Positions 1 to 6,139 of a DNA stretch of 6,139 nt are shown piece by piece. Both the position numbers and the translations under genes were made by a program. Positions within the stretch are counted from its first letter, which is position 1. Each line of letters opens with the position of its first letter. The notes beneath the pieces are model-generated. The model was not told the origin of the DNA. It made no database searches and worked only from the letters and a program-made list of their open reading frames with translations. The stretch comes from Pseudomonadota bacterium (GTDB lineage: Bacteria; Pseudomonadota; Alphaproteobacteria; Reyranellales; Reyranellaceae): the NCBI GenBank assembly GCA_023436825.1, contig JAEZHS010000374.1:1-6139 (forward strand), written 5' to 3'.

Positions 1-266
1 GAGCTGGCGAGCGCATCGCGGGGACCGGAGGCCAGCAGCACGTTCGTCACGCAATGCCGGCGATCCACTAATGCGACGTGCAGGCGGCGGTTACGCGCTG
101 CTCGCTGAAAACGCCATTCACGGATGGTGGTGCCGAATCGTCGCGCCAGGCCGAAAAAACAGCAGCGCGATGTAACGCCTTATCGGCTCCCCGCATTGAA
201 CTGCCTGACGACGCATGAGCCCGTCGCACGACACCCGAAGGCCGGCGCGTCAGTGAGGAGAATCAC
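1..266. other. Leader region without a convincing gene
   Basis: No frame here reads as a recognisable protein. The plus-strand frames are short and broken by stops, for example TAA at 67-69 and 173-175. One minus-strand frame stays open from about 178 to the left edge but is preceded by a stop and has no ATG. I could not find a convincing sigma-70 or GGAAC-type stress promoter for the gene at 267. The last bases hold that gene's ribosome binding site. Confidence 0.5.
255..260 (+). promoter_or_regulatory. Ribosome binding site for the hemerythrin gene
   Basis: GAGGAG lies six bases upstream of the ATG at 267. This is a near-ideal Shine-Dalgarno sequence and spacing, and it fixes that start. 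Confidence 0.75.
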
Positions 267-1496
267 ATGGCGAGAAGGAAGACGGGCCGCGGAACGCGGT
301 CCCGACGCGGGAAGGCTGCGACTCGCGGCGGCGGCAAGAAGCGCCGCGGGCCGACGGCGACCGCGTTGGCCGAGGATCATCGCCGCGTCGAGGCGCTGTT
401 CGGCGCCTGTGTCGCGAGCGCCGATGACGCCGAGAAGCAGCGTCTGATCGAGGAGATCTGCGCGGCCCTGATCGTGCATACGGCGATCGAGGAGGAGATC
501 TTCTATCCGGCCTGCCGCGACGGCCTGCCCGAGGACGAGATCATCGACGTCGCCCAGGTCGAGCACGACAGCATCAAGCCGCTGATCGCCGACCTGCTGG
601 ACGGCGACGGCGACGACGCCTGGCGCGACGCCAAGGTCGAGGTGCTGGCGGCACAGGTCGGGCACCACGTCGCCGAGGAAGAGAAATCGGACGGCATTTT
701 CGCCCAGGCCGCGCAACACGGTATCGACACGGACGAACTAGCGCGGCGTCTCCTGGAGCGAAAGCAGGCCCTGCAGAGGCGCGCTGCAGAGCTTCGACCG
801 ACACGCGCCATCTCCCTGCAACACACCCCAATGGAGGATGTAATGGCAAGATATTCGAGCAACGAGCGTGAACGCGACGAGCGCGGCCGCTTCATGAGCG
901 ACGACGACGACGATCGTCGCGGCTATCGCGGCAGCAGCGGCCGATCGCGCAGCCGCTATGAGGACGACGACGACGACGACCGCCGCGGCCGTGGCCGTGG
1001 CGGCTGGTTCGGCGATTCGGAAGGTCATTCACGGGCCGCCCGCGAGCGCTGGGAGGACGACCGCGGCTATCGGGGCCGCAGCCGCTATGATGAGGATGAC
1101 GATTACCGCGGCCGGTCGCGCAGCCGCTATGAGGACGACGACGACGACTACGACCGCCGTGGCCGTGGCCGTGGCGGCTGGTTCGGCGATTCGGAGGGAC
1201 ACTCCGAGGCGTCGCGTCGCGGGTGGTCTCGCTCGGACCATGAAGGCAGCGGCTGGTACGGCGACCCCGAGGGCCACTCGGAGGCGTCGCGCCGCGGCTG
1301 GGACAGTCCACGCCACGGTCCCAGCGGCTGGTACGGCGATCGGCGGGGCCATTCCGAGGCGTCGCGTCGCGGCTGGGACCGCTCGGACCATGAAGGCAGC
1401 GGCTGGTACGGCGACCCCGAGGGCCACTCGGAGGCGTCGCGTCGCGGCTGGGATGAACGCGGCGGCTATCGCGGCCGCTCGCGCGGCCGGTACTAG
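267..1496 (+). CDS. HHE hemerythrin-like domain fused in frame to an acidic GW(F/Y)GD-repeat protein
   Basis: The uninterrupted 409-residue frame has two unlike halves. Residues 1-30 are a Lys/Arg/Gly-rich tail. Residues ~33-170 are a helical HHE hemerythrin-like domain with the expected di-iron ligand pattern: H38, H71 with E75 (HTAIEEEIFYP), H100 (VEHD), and H134 with E138 (HHVAEEE). Such domains bind a non-haem di-iron centre; roles in O2, NO or oxidative-stress handling are known for the family but not shown here. Residues ~171-192 are a weakly conserved-looking linker. Residues 193-409 are low-complexity: Asp runs, RGRGRGG stretches and five GW(F/Y)GD repeats. No signal peptide or membrane segment is seen, so it is probably cytoplasmic. 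Hemerythrin proteins of this kind usually end near residue 170-180, so this may be a true fusion, a lost stop, or two genes joined by a frameshift. The start is fixed by GAGGAG at 255-260. Confidence 0.75.
   Translation: MARRKTGRGTRSRRGKAATRGGGKKRRGPTATALAEDHRRVEALFGACVASADDAEKQRLIEEICAALIVHTAIEEEIFYPACRDGLPEDEIIDVAQVEHDSIKPLIADLLDGDGDDAWRDAKVEVLAAQVGHHVAEEEKSDGIFAQAAQHGIDTDELARRLLERKQALQRRAAELRPTRAISLQHTPMEDVMARYSSNERERDERGRFMSDDDDDRRGYRGSSGRSRSRYEDDDDDDRRGRGRGGWFGDSEGHSRAARERWEDDRGYRGRSRYDEDDDYRGRSRSRYEDDDDDYDRRGRGRGGWFGDSEGHSEASRRGWSRSDHEGSGWYGDPEGHSEASRRGWDSPRHGPSGWYGDRRGHSEASRRGWDRSDHEGSGWYGDPEGHSEASRRGWDERGGYRGRSRGRY
833..838 (+). promoter_or_regulatory. Internal ribosome binding site at the domain junction
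   Basis: GGAGGA lies four to five bases before the in-frame ATG at 843, exactly at the seam between the hemerythrin domain and the repeat protein. The sequence TAATG at 841-845 puts an out-of-frame stop (+1 frame) overlapping that ATG, the usual geometry of translationally coupled genes. Seen directly in the sequence; its use in vivo is inference. Confidence 0.6.
843..1496 (+). CDS. Acidic/Arg-rich GW(F/Y)GD-repeat protein (alternative internal start)
   Basis: Starting at the internal ATG gives a 217-residue protein that opens MARYSSNERERDERGRFMSD, a natural-looking N-terminus with its own ribosome binding site. It has a charged start, three Asp runs (about residues 20-24, 41-46 and 98-102), RGRGRGG spacers, then GW(F/Y)GD-x2-GHS(E/R)A-x-R-x2-W units starting at residues 53, 111, 136, 161 and 186. 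The last four units are spaced exactly 25 residues apart. The protein is probably intrinsically disordered and soluble. The repeats resemble the GW-GD-EGH-A-R motifs of small KGG-type stress proteins in alphaproteobacteria; that is recall of the family, not a search, and the biochemical role is unknown. It shares frame and stop with the long gene at 267, so it may be a separate gene, a second product of the same gene, or only the C-terminal half of a fusion. Confidence 0.55.
   Translation: MARYSSNERERDERGRFMSDDDDDRRGYRGSSGRSRSRYEDDDDDDRRGRGRGGWFGDSEGHSRAARERWEDDRGYRGRSRYDEDDDYRGRSRSRYEDDDDDYDRRGRGRGGWFGDSEGHSEASRRGWSRSDHEGSGWYGDPEGHSEASRRGWDSPRHGPSGWYGDRRGHSEASRRGWDRSDHEGSGWYGDPEGHSEASRRGWDERGGYRGRSRGRY
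900..1148 (+). repeat. Three in-frame GAC trinucleotide tracts
   Basis: Tandem GAC codons encode Asp runs at 900-914 (four GAC plus GAT), 963-980 (six GAC) and 1134-1148 (five GAC). The second and third are each preceded by the same Arg-Tyr-Glu codons and followed by Arg/Gly-rich sequence, so the block appears to have been duplicated. Such tracts can change length without breaking the frame. Confidence 0.8.
999..1451 (+). repeat. Five GW(F/Y)GD...GHSEASRRGW coding repeats, last four with 75-bp period
   Basis: Units of 54 bases begin at 999, 1173, 1248, 1323 and 1398; the last four are spaced exactly 75 bases apart. The consensus is (G/S)GW(F/Y)GD-x2-GHSEASRRGW; the first unit is the most diverged (GHSRAARERW). 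Positions 1230-1291 and 1380-1441 are identical over 62 bases and continue with one mismatch to 1303/1453. This points to a recent duplication of a two-unit, 150-base block. Confidence 0.9.
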
Positions 1497-1506
1497 CCAG
1501 GATCAC

Positions 1507-1548
1507 CAGGGACCGGCGGGGCCGCCGGGGGGGCTGCCCCGTCCCCTG
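1507..1548 (+). terminator. GC-rich three-way-junction-like fold downstream of the repeat gene
   Basis: Ten bases after the stop at 1496, an outer stem pairs 1507-1513 with 1541-1548 (one bulged C at 1546). It encloses two abutting hairpins: 1514-1518 with 1523-1527 (loop GGGC) and 1528-1531 with 1537-1540 (5-base loop). No U-tract follows, so it is not a classical intrinsic terminator. It could be a transcript-end structure or mRNA stabiliser, or a chance fold in GC-rich DNA. Confidence 0.3.
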
Positions 1549-1629
1549 ACAATCGGGCAAGCAGCGGGAGCAACTGCAGTCGACGGCGGCGGCTCGCCTC
1601 GAAGGGATTCCGTGGCATAACATGCGGCC

Positions 1630-3048
<1,419 letters not shown>

Positions 3049-3066
3049 CGTCGAGATAATCTTCAT

Positions 3067-3110
3067 CATGTTCTTCTCCCCCTTGAGGACCCGAGGGGGA
3101 GAGAAACATG
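3067..3110. terminator. Long imperfect hairpin after the peptidase gene
   Basis: Two 17-base arms, 3067-3083 and 3094-3110, are inverted copies differing at only two adjacent positions, around a 10-base loop. The uninterrupted 9-bp core is TCTCCCCCT/AGGGGGAGA. It begins 18 bases after the peptidase stop, as a terminator would, but has no T-run on either side. It also resembles the short palindromic intergenic repeats common in alphaproteobacterial genomes; whether it is repeated elsewhere in the genome cannot be seen here. Confidence 0.5.
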
Positions 3111-3175
3111 AGCCCTTAGAGCTCGCCGGCGAGGTGCGGCAGCGGCTGAACATCCTGCCCAAAGCTCCTGTTTGA
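3068..3175 (+). CDS. Possible 35-residue ORF or gene remnant
   Basis: An ATG at 3068 opens a 35-codon frame ending in TGA at 3173-3175. Its second half (ELAGEVRQRLNILPKAPV) has the composition of a real protein tail, while its first half is simply the hairpin read as codons. No Shine-Dalgarno sequence is visible before the ATG. It could be the leftover end of a decayed gene, a tiny gene, or chance in GC-rich DNA; I recognise no family. Confidence 0.12.
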   Translation: MFFSPLRTRGGEKHEPLELAGEVRQRLNILPKAPV

Positions 3176-3200
3176 CCATCTGCCTGCAACCGCCTAGGGT
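3172..3200 (+). promoter_or_regulatory. Candidate sigma-70 promoter for the downstream gene cluster
   Basis: TTGACC (3172-3177) and TAGGGT (3195-3200) are separated by 17 bases. The -35 matches TTGACA at five of six positions; the -10 matches TATAAT at only three. It is placed about 100 bases before the small gene at 3308 and after the hairpin that may end the previous transcript. It could drive the small gene, the methyltransferase and cysteine synthase together. Confidence 0.35.
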
Positions 3201-3295
3201 CGCGCCATCGCTGGCAGCGACCCCCGGGCGCCGGCGGCTGAGAGACAGCGGCATCGACGCCAAGAATGTCCCGCGCTCCCGCTCACACTGGTGAC

Positions 3296-3302
3296 GGAGG
3301 AG
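3296..3302 (+). promoter_or_regulatory. Ribosome binding site for the 63-residue gene
   Basis: GGAGGAG lies five bases before the ATG at 3308. It decides that start over the in-frame ATG at 3266, which would add 14 unconvincing residues and has no such site. Confidence 0.75.
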
Positions 3303-3307
3303 CGCTC

Positions 3308-3499
3308 ATGAAATCAGCGCTCGATTGCTTCCAGAACGCAGCACGCTGCGAGGACATGGCGCATGCCTCGTACAGCCGAGGCCAGCGCCAGATGCTACTG
3401 ACCATCGCAAAGAACTGGCGCTCGCTAGGCGAGGCAGCCAGGGAGCGCGAGCGGCAGGCCGCCCATCACCGGCATTGGACCGATCCGAAAGCGACCTGA
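3308..3499 (+). CDS. Small helical protein of unknown function (63 aa)
   Basis: The product is short and mostly helical. Its pattern is CxxxAxxCExMA (from C7, with E15), then R27QMLLTIAKNWRSLGE, then an Arg/Glu/His-rich tail. This resembles the many tiny alphaproteobacterial proteins with an A-x2-CE-x-A motif followed by LL-x2-A-x2-W-x-LA. That similarity is from memory; no function is established and no catalytic motif is seen. It has no signal peptide or membrane segment. The start at 3308 is supported by a near-perfect Shine-Dalgarno sequence. It lies 49 bases before the methyltransferase gene on the same strand and may share its transcript. Confidence 0.7.
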   Translation: MKSALDCFQNAARCEDMAHASYSRGQRQMLLTIAKNWRSLGEAARERERQAAHHRHWTDPKAT

Positions 3500-3548
3500 C
3501 CGACGCAACCGCTTGCGGAGCGGCCGCGTTGGAAAATAGATTCGCCCA

Positions 3549-4205
3549 ATGCCGAGAAACTCCCTTCCCTTCTTTCGCGGCTGGTCACGCGATCCGGTGG
3601 CGGTCGGATTGCCCTTCCCCAGCAGCCCGTGGACCGCGCGGCGCCTGGCTCAGGCGACGCTTGATGCTGCGATCGACGGCGGCGGACCGGTGCTCGAGCT
3701 CGGTGCCGGGACGGGCGCGGTCACCCGGGCGCTGATCGAGGCCGGCTGCGGCGCCGACAGGCTCGTTGTCGTTGAACGGGACGCCGAGCTCTGCCGGACC
3801 CTGGAGCGGCGTTTTAGGGGGATTTGCGTGCTGCACGGGGACGCGCTGCAGATTGCAGAGCTGCTGTCCTCTGCCGGGATCACCTCGGTCTCGGTCGTGC
3901 TGAGCGGCCTGCCGATGCGCGCCGTGGCGCCGGCTGCGGCCATTCGCTGCTACAGCGGCGCGTTCCGCCTGATGCCGCATGGCGGAGCGATCATCCAGTA
4001 CACCTACGGCTTCAAGTCACCGGTCGACCCGGGGCGCAGCCCGCCGCATCTCGACGCCACTTTCGTCGGGCGCGAGTGGCGCAACGTGCCGCCCATGGCG
4101 ATCTGGAGCTACCGCCTGAACGGGTCGTCGCATCCAGACGCGGCGGCAACGCAACAATACTCTCATGCAAGAAGGTTGGCGGAAGTCGGACGCGACGTGA
4201 GATAG
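3549..4205 (+). CDS. PmtA-like SAM-dependent methyltransferase (phospholipid N-methyltransferase family)
   Basis: This 218-residue class I methyltransferase has the features of the PmtA/rRNA-adenine-dimethylase-like group: an N-terminal FFRGW...PSSPWTARRLA segment (8-34), SAM-binding motif I VLELGAGTG (48-56), acidic E77 in VVVERD, D98 in HGDAL, SGLPMR (119-124), QYTYGFKSPV (150-159) and a NVPPMAIWSYRL ending (179-190). PmtA enzymes methylate phosphatidylethanolamine toward phosphatidylcholine at the inner face of the membrane. That activity is likely but not certain; a related methyltransferase role is possible. A TAG at 3537-3539 in frame makes ATG 3549 the earliest start; only a weak purine run (GGAAAA, 3531-3536) precedes it. 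The last ~28 residues (191-218) run past the usual family end and look non-conserved. A +1-frame TGA at 4117-4119 sits where homologues would stop, so the tail may come from a frameshift. Confidence 0.8.
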   Translation: MPRNSLPFFRGWSRDPVAVGLPFPSSPWTARRLAQATLDAAIDGGGPVLELGAGTGAVTRALIEAGCGADRLVVVERDAELCRTLERRFRGICVLHGDALQIAELLSSAGITSVSVVLSGLPMRAVAPAAAIRCYSGAFRLMPHGGAIIQYTYGFKSPVDPGRSPPHLDATFVGREWRNVPPMAIWSYRLNGSSHPDAAATQQYSHARRLAEVGRDVR

Positions 4206-4210
4206 TCGCG
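4191..4210 (+). other. Short inverted repeat over the methyltransferase stop
   Basis: CGCGAC (4191-4196) and GTCGCG (4205-4210) can form a 6-bp stem with an 8-base loop around the stop codon at 4203-4205. It is small, lacks a T-run, and leaves the cysteine synthase ribosome binding site free. Probably a minor or chance feature. Confidence 0.2.
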
Positions 4211-4217
4211 ACCTCGC

Positions 4218-4225
4218 AGAAAGGA
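4218..4225 (+). promoter_or_regulatory. Ribosome binding site for cysteine synthase
   Basis: AGAAAGGA ends nine bases before the ATG at 4235. The reading frame is open much further upstream, back through the methyltransferase gene, so this site together with the family N-terminus decides the start. Confidence 0.6.
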
Positions 4226-4234
4226 CCTTCAAGC

Positions 4235-5314
4235 ATGAGCGGCAAAGTCAGGACCACGGCGGGGCGCGGGCGGCTGTTCGACAGCGTGCTCGACACGATC
4301 GGCGATACGCCGTGTATCCGGGTCAACAACCTCGGCCCCAAGGGCGTCACGATCTATGTCAAGGCTGAGGCGTTCAATCCGGCCTCGTCGGTCAAGGACC
4401 GCCTCGCGGTCAACATCATCGAGGCGGCCGAGCGCGCGGGCACGCTGAAGCCCGGCCAGACGGTGGTCGAGGCGACCAGCGGCAACACCGGCATCGGGCT
4501 CGCCATGGTGTGCGCCCAGAAAGGCTATCCGCTGGTCGTGACCATGGCCGACAGCTTCTCGATCGAGCGCCGCAAGCTGATGCGCATGCTGGGCGCCAAG
4601 GTCGTTTTGACGCCGCGCGCACAAAAGGGCTTCGGCATGTACCAGAAGGCGGTCGAACTCGCGAAGGCCAACGGCTGGTTCCTGGCGCATCAGTTCGAGA
4701 CGCCGGCCAATGCCGAGATCCACGAGGCGACGACGGCGCGCGAGATCCTGGCCGACTTCAAGGGCCAGCGGCTCGACTGGTTCGTCACCGGCTACGGCAC
4801 CGGCGGCACGCTGGCGGGCGTGGCCCGTGTGCTGCGTGTCGAGCGGCCCGAGACCAAGATCGTGCTGTGCGAGCCGGCCAACGCCCAGCTCGTCGGCAGC
4901 GGCAAGGCCCAGGAGCGCGATGTCGACGGCTCGCCCGCCGCCAGCCATCCCGCCTTCGAGCCGCACCTCATCCAGGGCTGGACGCCGGATTTCATTCCGC
5001 TGGTCCTGCAGGAGGCGCTCGACAAGAAGTACTTCAACGAACGCGTGGCGATCGCCGGGCCCGAGGGCGTGAAATGGGCCCGCGCGCTCGCGCAGAAGGA
5101 AGGCATCTTCACCGGCATCTCCGGCGGCTCGACCTTCGCCGTCGCCATGCAGGTCGCCGAGAAGGCGGCGCCGGGATCGGTCATCCTCGCCATGCTGCCC
5201 GACACCGGCGAGCGCTACCTGACGACGCCGATGTTCGAAGGCATCGCCGAGGGCATGGACGAGGAGGAAACGCGCATCTCCAAGTCGACCCCGGGCTATC
5301 AGATGCCGGCCTGA
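4235..5314 (+). CDS. cysK: PLP-dependent cysteine synthase (O-acetylserine sulfhydrylase)
   Basis: This 359-residue fold-type II PLP enzyme makes L-cysteine from O-acetylserine and sulfide in the cytoplasm. The N-terminal part carries IGDTPCIRV (22-30) and the PLP lysine K54 in NPASSVKDR. TSGNTGIGLA (81-90) is the substrate/asparagine loop, VTGYGTGGTL (184-193) binds the PLP phosphate, and PDTGERYL (322-329) is the late conserved loop. It is longer than typical CysK (about 310-325): residues ~222-243 form an extended loop (GSGKAQERDVDGSPAASHPA), and the N-terminus adds about ten residues. CysM or a CBS-like enzyme without the regulatory domain is less likely, since no CBS domain follows. The start at 4235 follows the methyltransferase stop by 29 bases, consistent with co-transcription. 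Its 3' end overlaps the opposing transporter gene by 16 bases. No cysE or sulfate-assimilation genes are nearby, so this may be one of several paralogues. Confidence 0.88.
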   Translation: MSGKVRTTAGRGRLFDSVLDTIGDTPCIRVNNLGPKGVTIYVKAEAFNPASSVKDRLAVNIIEAAERAGTLKPGQTVVEATSGNTGIGLAMVCAQKGYPLVVTMADSFSIERRKLMRMLGAKVVLTPRAQKGFGMYQKAVELAKANGWFLAHQFETPANAEIHEATTAREILADFKGQRLDWFVTGYGTGGTLAGVARVLRVERPETKIVLCEPANAQLVGSGKAQERDVDGSPAASHPAFEPHLIQGWTPDFIPLVLQEALDKKYFNERVAIAGPEGVKWARALAQKEGIFTGISGGSTFAVAMQVAEKAAPGSVILAMLPDTGERYLTTPMFEGIAEGMDEEETRISKSTPGYQMPA

Positions 5315-6139
5315 CGTCGTCGCAGGCCCAGCAGAAGCACCAAAAACGAAATCGCCCCGGCCGCCATGATCATGAAGGCCGGGCTGTAGTCGTTGTCGGT
5401 GCGCCCGACCAGCCAGGTCGCGGCGAGCGGGCTCAGACCGCCGATCAGGCCGAGGGCGACGTTGTAGCCCAGCGCAATGGCGGTACAGCGCACGTCGGCC
5501 GCCACCGCCTCGACCATGAAGGCGGGCAGGCAGCCGTAGTAGCCGCCGACCAGGATGACGAAGCCGATCTGGCCCACCGCGACCATCCAGTGCTCGGGGC
5601 CGTGCATCATCCAGAACAACGGCCAGGCGGCGATGACGGAGAGGCCGGTGACGGCGAGCAGCACGGCGCGGCGTCCGATGCGGTCGGACAATGCCGCCAG
5701 GCCGATCTCGGCCGGGATCAGAAGGGCCATGCTGATGGTGTTGATGGTGAGCGCCTGCGCCGGCGGGATGCCGTCGGCGAACTGCAGCCAGCTCACGATG
5801 TAGACGAACATCAGATAGAAGCCGACCGCGCCGAACACCGACACGCCGGCGAGGTAGACGAGCACACGCCAATGATGGGTGAAGGTCGCGACCAGCGGCG
5901 GACGCTCGGAGCGTTGCCGCTTCTCGCCCTCCGACGTTTCGCCGAGCCCACGCCGCAGCACCAGGCCGGCGACGCCGACCAAAAGGCCGATCCAGAAAGG
6001 AATGCGCCAGCCCCACGCCTCGACCGCTCCCGCCGGCATCACCCATTCGAGGACGGCGCCGGTCGCCGAGCCCAGCAGGATGCCGCTCACCGCGCCGAGG
6101 TCGGCGACGGCGCCGCCCACGCCCCGGCCCTCCGCCCCC
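5299..6139 (-). CDS. MFS transporter, MHS (metabolite:H+ symporter) type, C-terminal part
   Basis: 279 residues are visible, and the gene continues beyond the right edge, so the N-terminal segments and true start are missing. GTG at 6120 is not taken as the start because the frame is open to the edge and the protein begins mid-domain (AVSGILLGSATGAVL). The AWGWRIPFWIG motif before the central cytoplasmic loop is typical of MHS/ProP-like permeases. After a charged loop (LRRGLGETSEGEKRQRSERP) six hydrophobic segments follow, matching helices 7-12. The MFS motif LSDRIGRR comes between helices 8 and 9, and an aromatic GGYYGCLPAFMVEAV stretch lies in helix 10. Family members import organic acids, osmolytes or aromatic acids with protons; the substrate is unknown here. 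It is convergent with cysteine synthase, its TGA at 5299-5301 lying inside that gene. Confidence 0.85.
   Translation of the reverse strand, partial: GAEGRGVGGAVADLGAVSGILLGSATGAVLEWVMPAGAVEAWGWRIPFWIGLLVGVAGLVLRRGLGETSEGEKRQRSERPPLVATFTHHWRVLVYLAGVSVFGAVGFYLMFVYIVSWLQFADGIPPAQALTINTISMALLIPAEIGLAALSDRIGRRAVLLAVTGLSVIAAWPLFWMMHGPEHWMVAVGQIGFVILVGGYYGCLPAFMVEAVAADVRCTAIALGYNVALGLIGGLSPLAATWLVGRTDNDYSPAFMIMAAGAISFLVLLLGLRRRQAGI

Noticed and set aside
1..178. Possible minus-strand gene running off the left edge
   Set aside because: One frame is open and partly protein-like (ALVDRRHCVTNVLLASGPRD), but it is closed by a stop just upstream, has no ATG or ribosome binding site, and matches no family I know. 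Sequence left of the window would settle it.
291..295. GGAAC resembling the -35 of a general stress (EcfG-type) promoter
   Set aside because: It lies inside the coding sequence of the gene starting at 267, and no fitting -10 element was found at the expected spacing.
1173..1451. Regular 75-bp periodic repeats suggesting a CRISPR array
   Set aside because: The repeats are coding, keep the frame, show synonymous differences, and the intervening segments are also related to each other; there are no unique spacers or cas genes.
4229..6046. Long minus-strand open frame (605 codons)
   Set aside because: It spans the antisense of cysteine synthase and an alternate frame of the transporter. The real genes there have complete family motifs; this frame has none.

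Overview
The window is GC-rich (roughly two-thirds G+C by eye) with strong GC bias at third codon positions. Its gene families (an HHE hemerythrin with a basic tail, a GW(F/Y)GD-repeat acidic protein, a PmtA-like phospholipid methyltransferase, an MHS-type transporter) fit an alphaproteobacterium, probably Hyphomicrobiales or a similar soil or water lineage. That placement is inferred from family resemblance; no marker gene is present.

Layout: 1-266 is a leader with no convincing gene. 267-1496 (+) is one uninterrupted frame that joins an HHE hemerythrin-like domain to an acidic, arginine-rich tail carrying five GW(F/Y)GD...GHSEASRRGW units; a second start with its own strong ribosome binding site lies inside it at 843. 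1497-1629 is a spacer with a compact GC-rich foldable element. 1630-3048 (+) encodes a complete M20-family zinc peptidase of the dipeptidase/carnosinase-like type. 3049-3307 holds a long imperfect hairpin, a possible decayed or tiny ORF and a candidate promoter. 3308-3499 (+) is a 63-residue helical protein of unknown function. 3549-4205 (+) is a PmtA/KsgA-fold SAM methyltransferase. 4235-5314 (+) is a PLP-dependent cysteine synthase. 5299-6139 (-) is the C-terminal part of an MFS transporter of the MHS type; it runs off the right edge and its stop overlaps the cysteine synthase gene tail to tail.

The small protein, the methyltransferase and cysteine synthase are codirectional with gaps of 49 and 29 bases, so they may be co-transcribed, but their functions do not form an obvious pathway. 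The rest looks like ordinary chromosomal housekeeping and stress genes. I do not see a new multi-gene system here. The most interesting object is the hemerythrin/repeat-protein junction: two modules in one frame, with a stop-start-like TAATG and a Shine-Dalgarno sequence still sitting at the seam.
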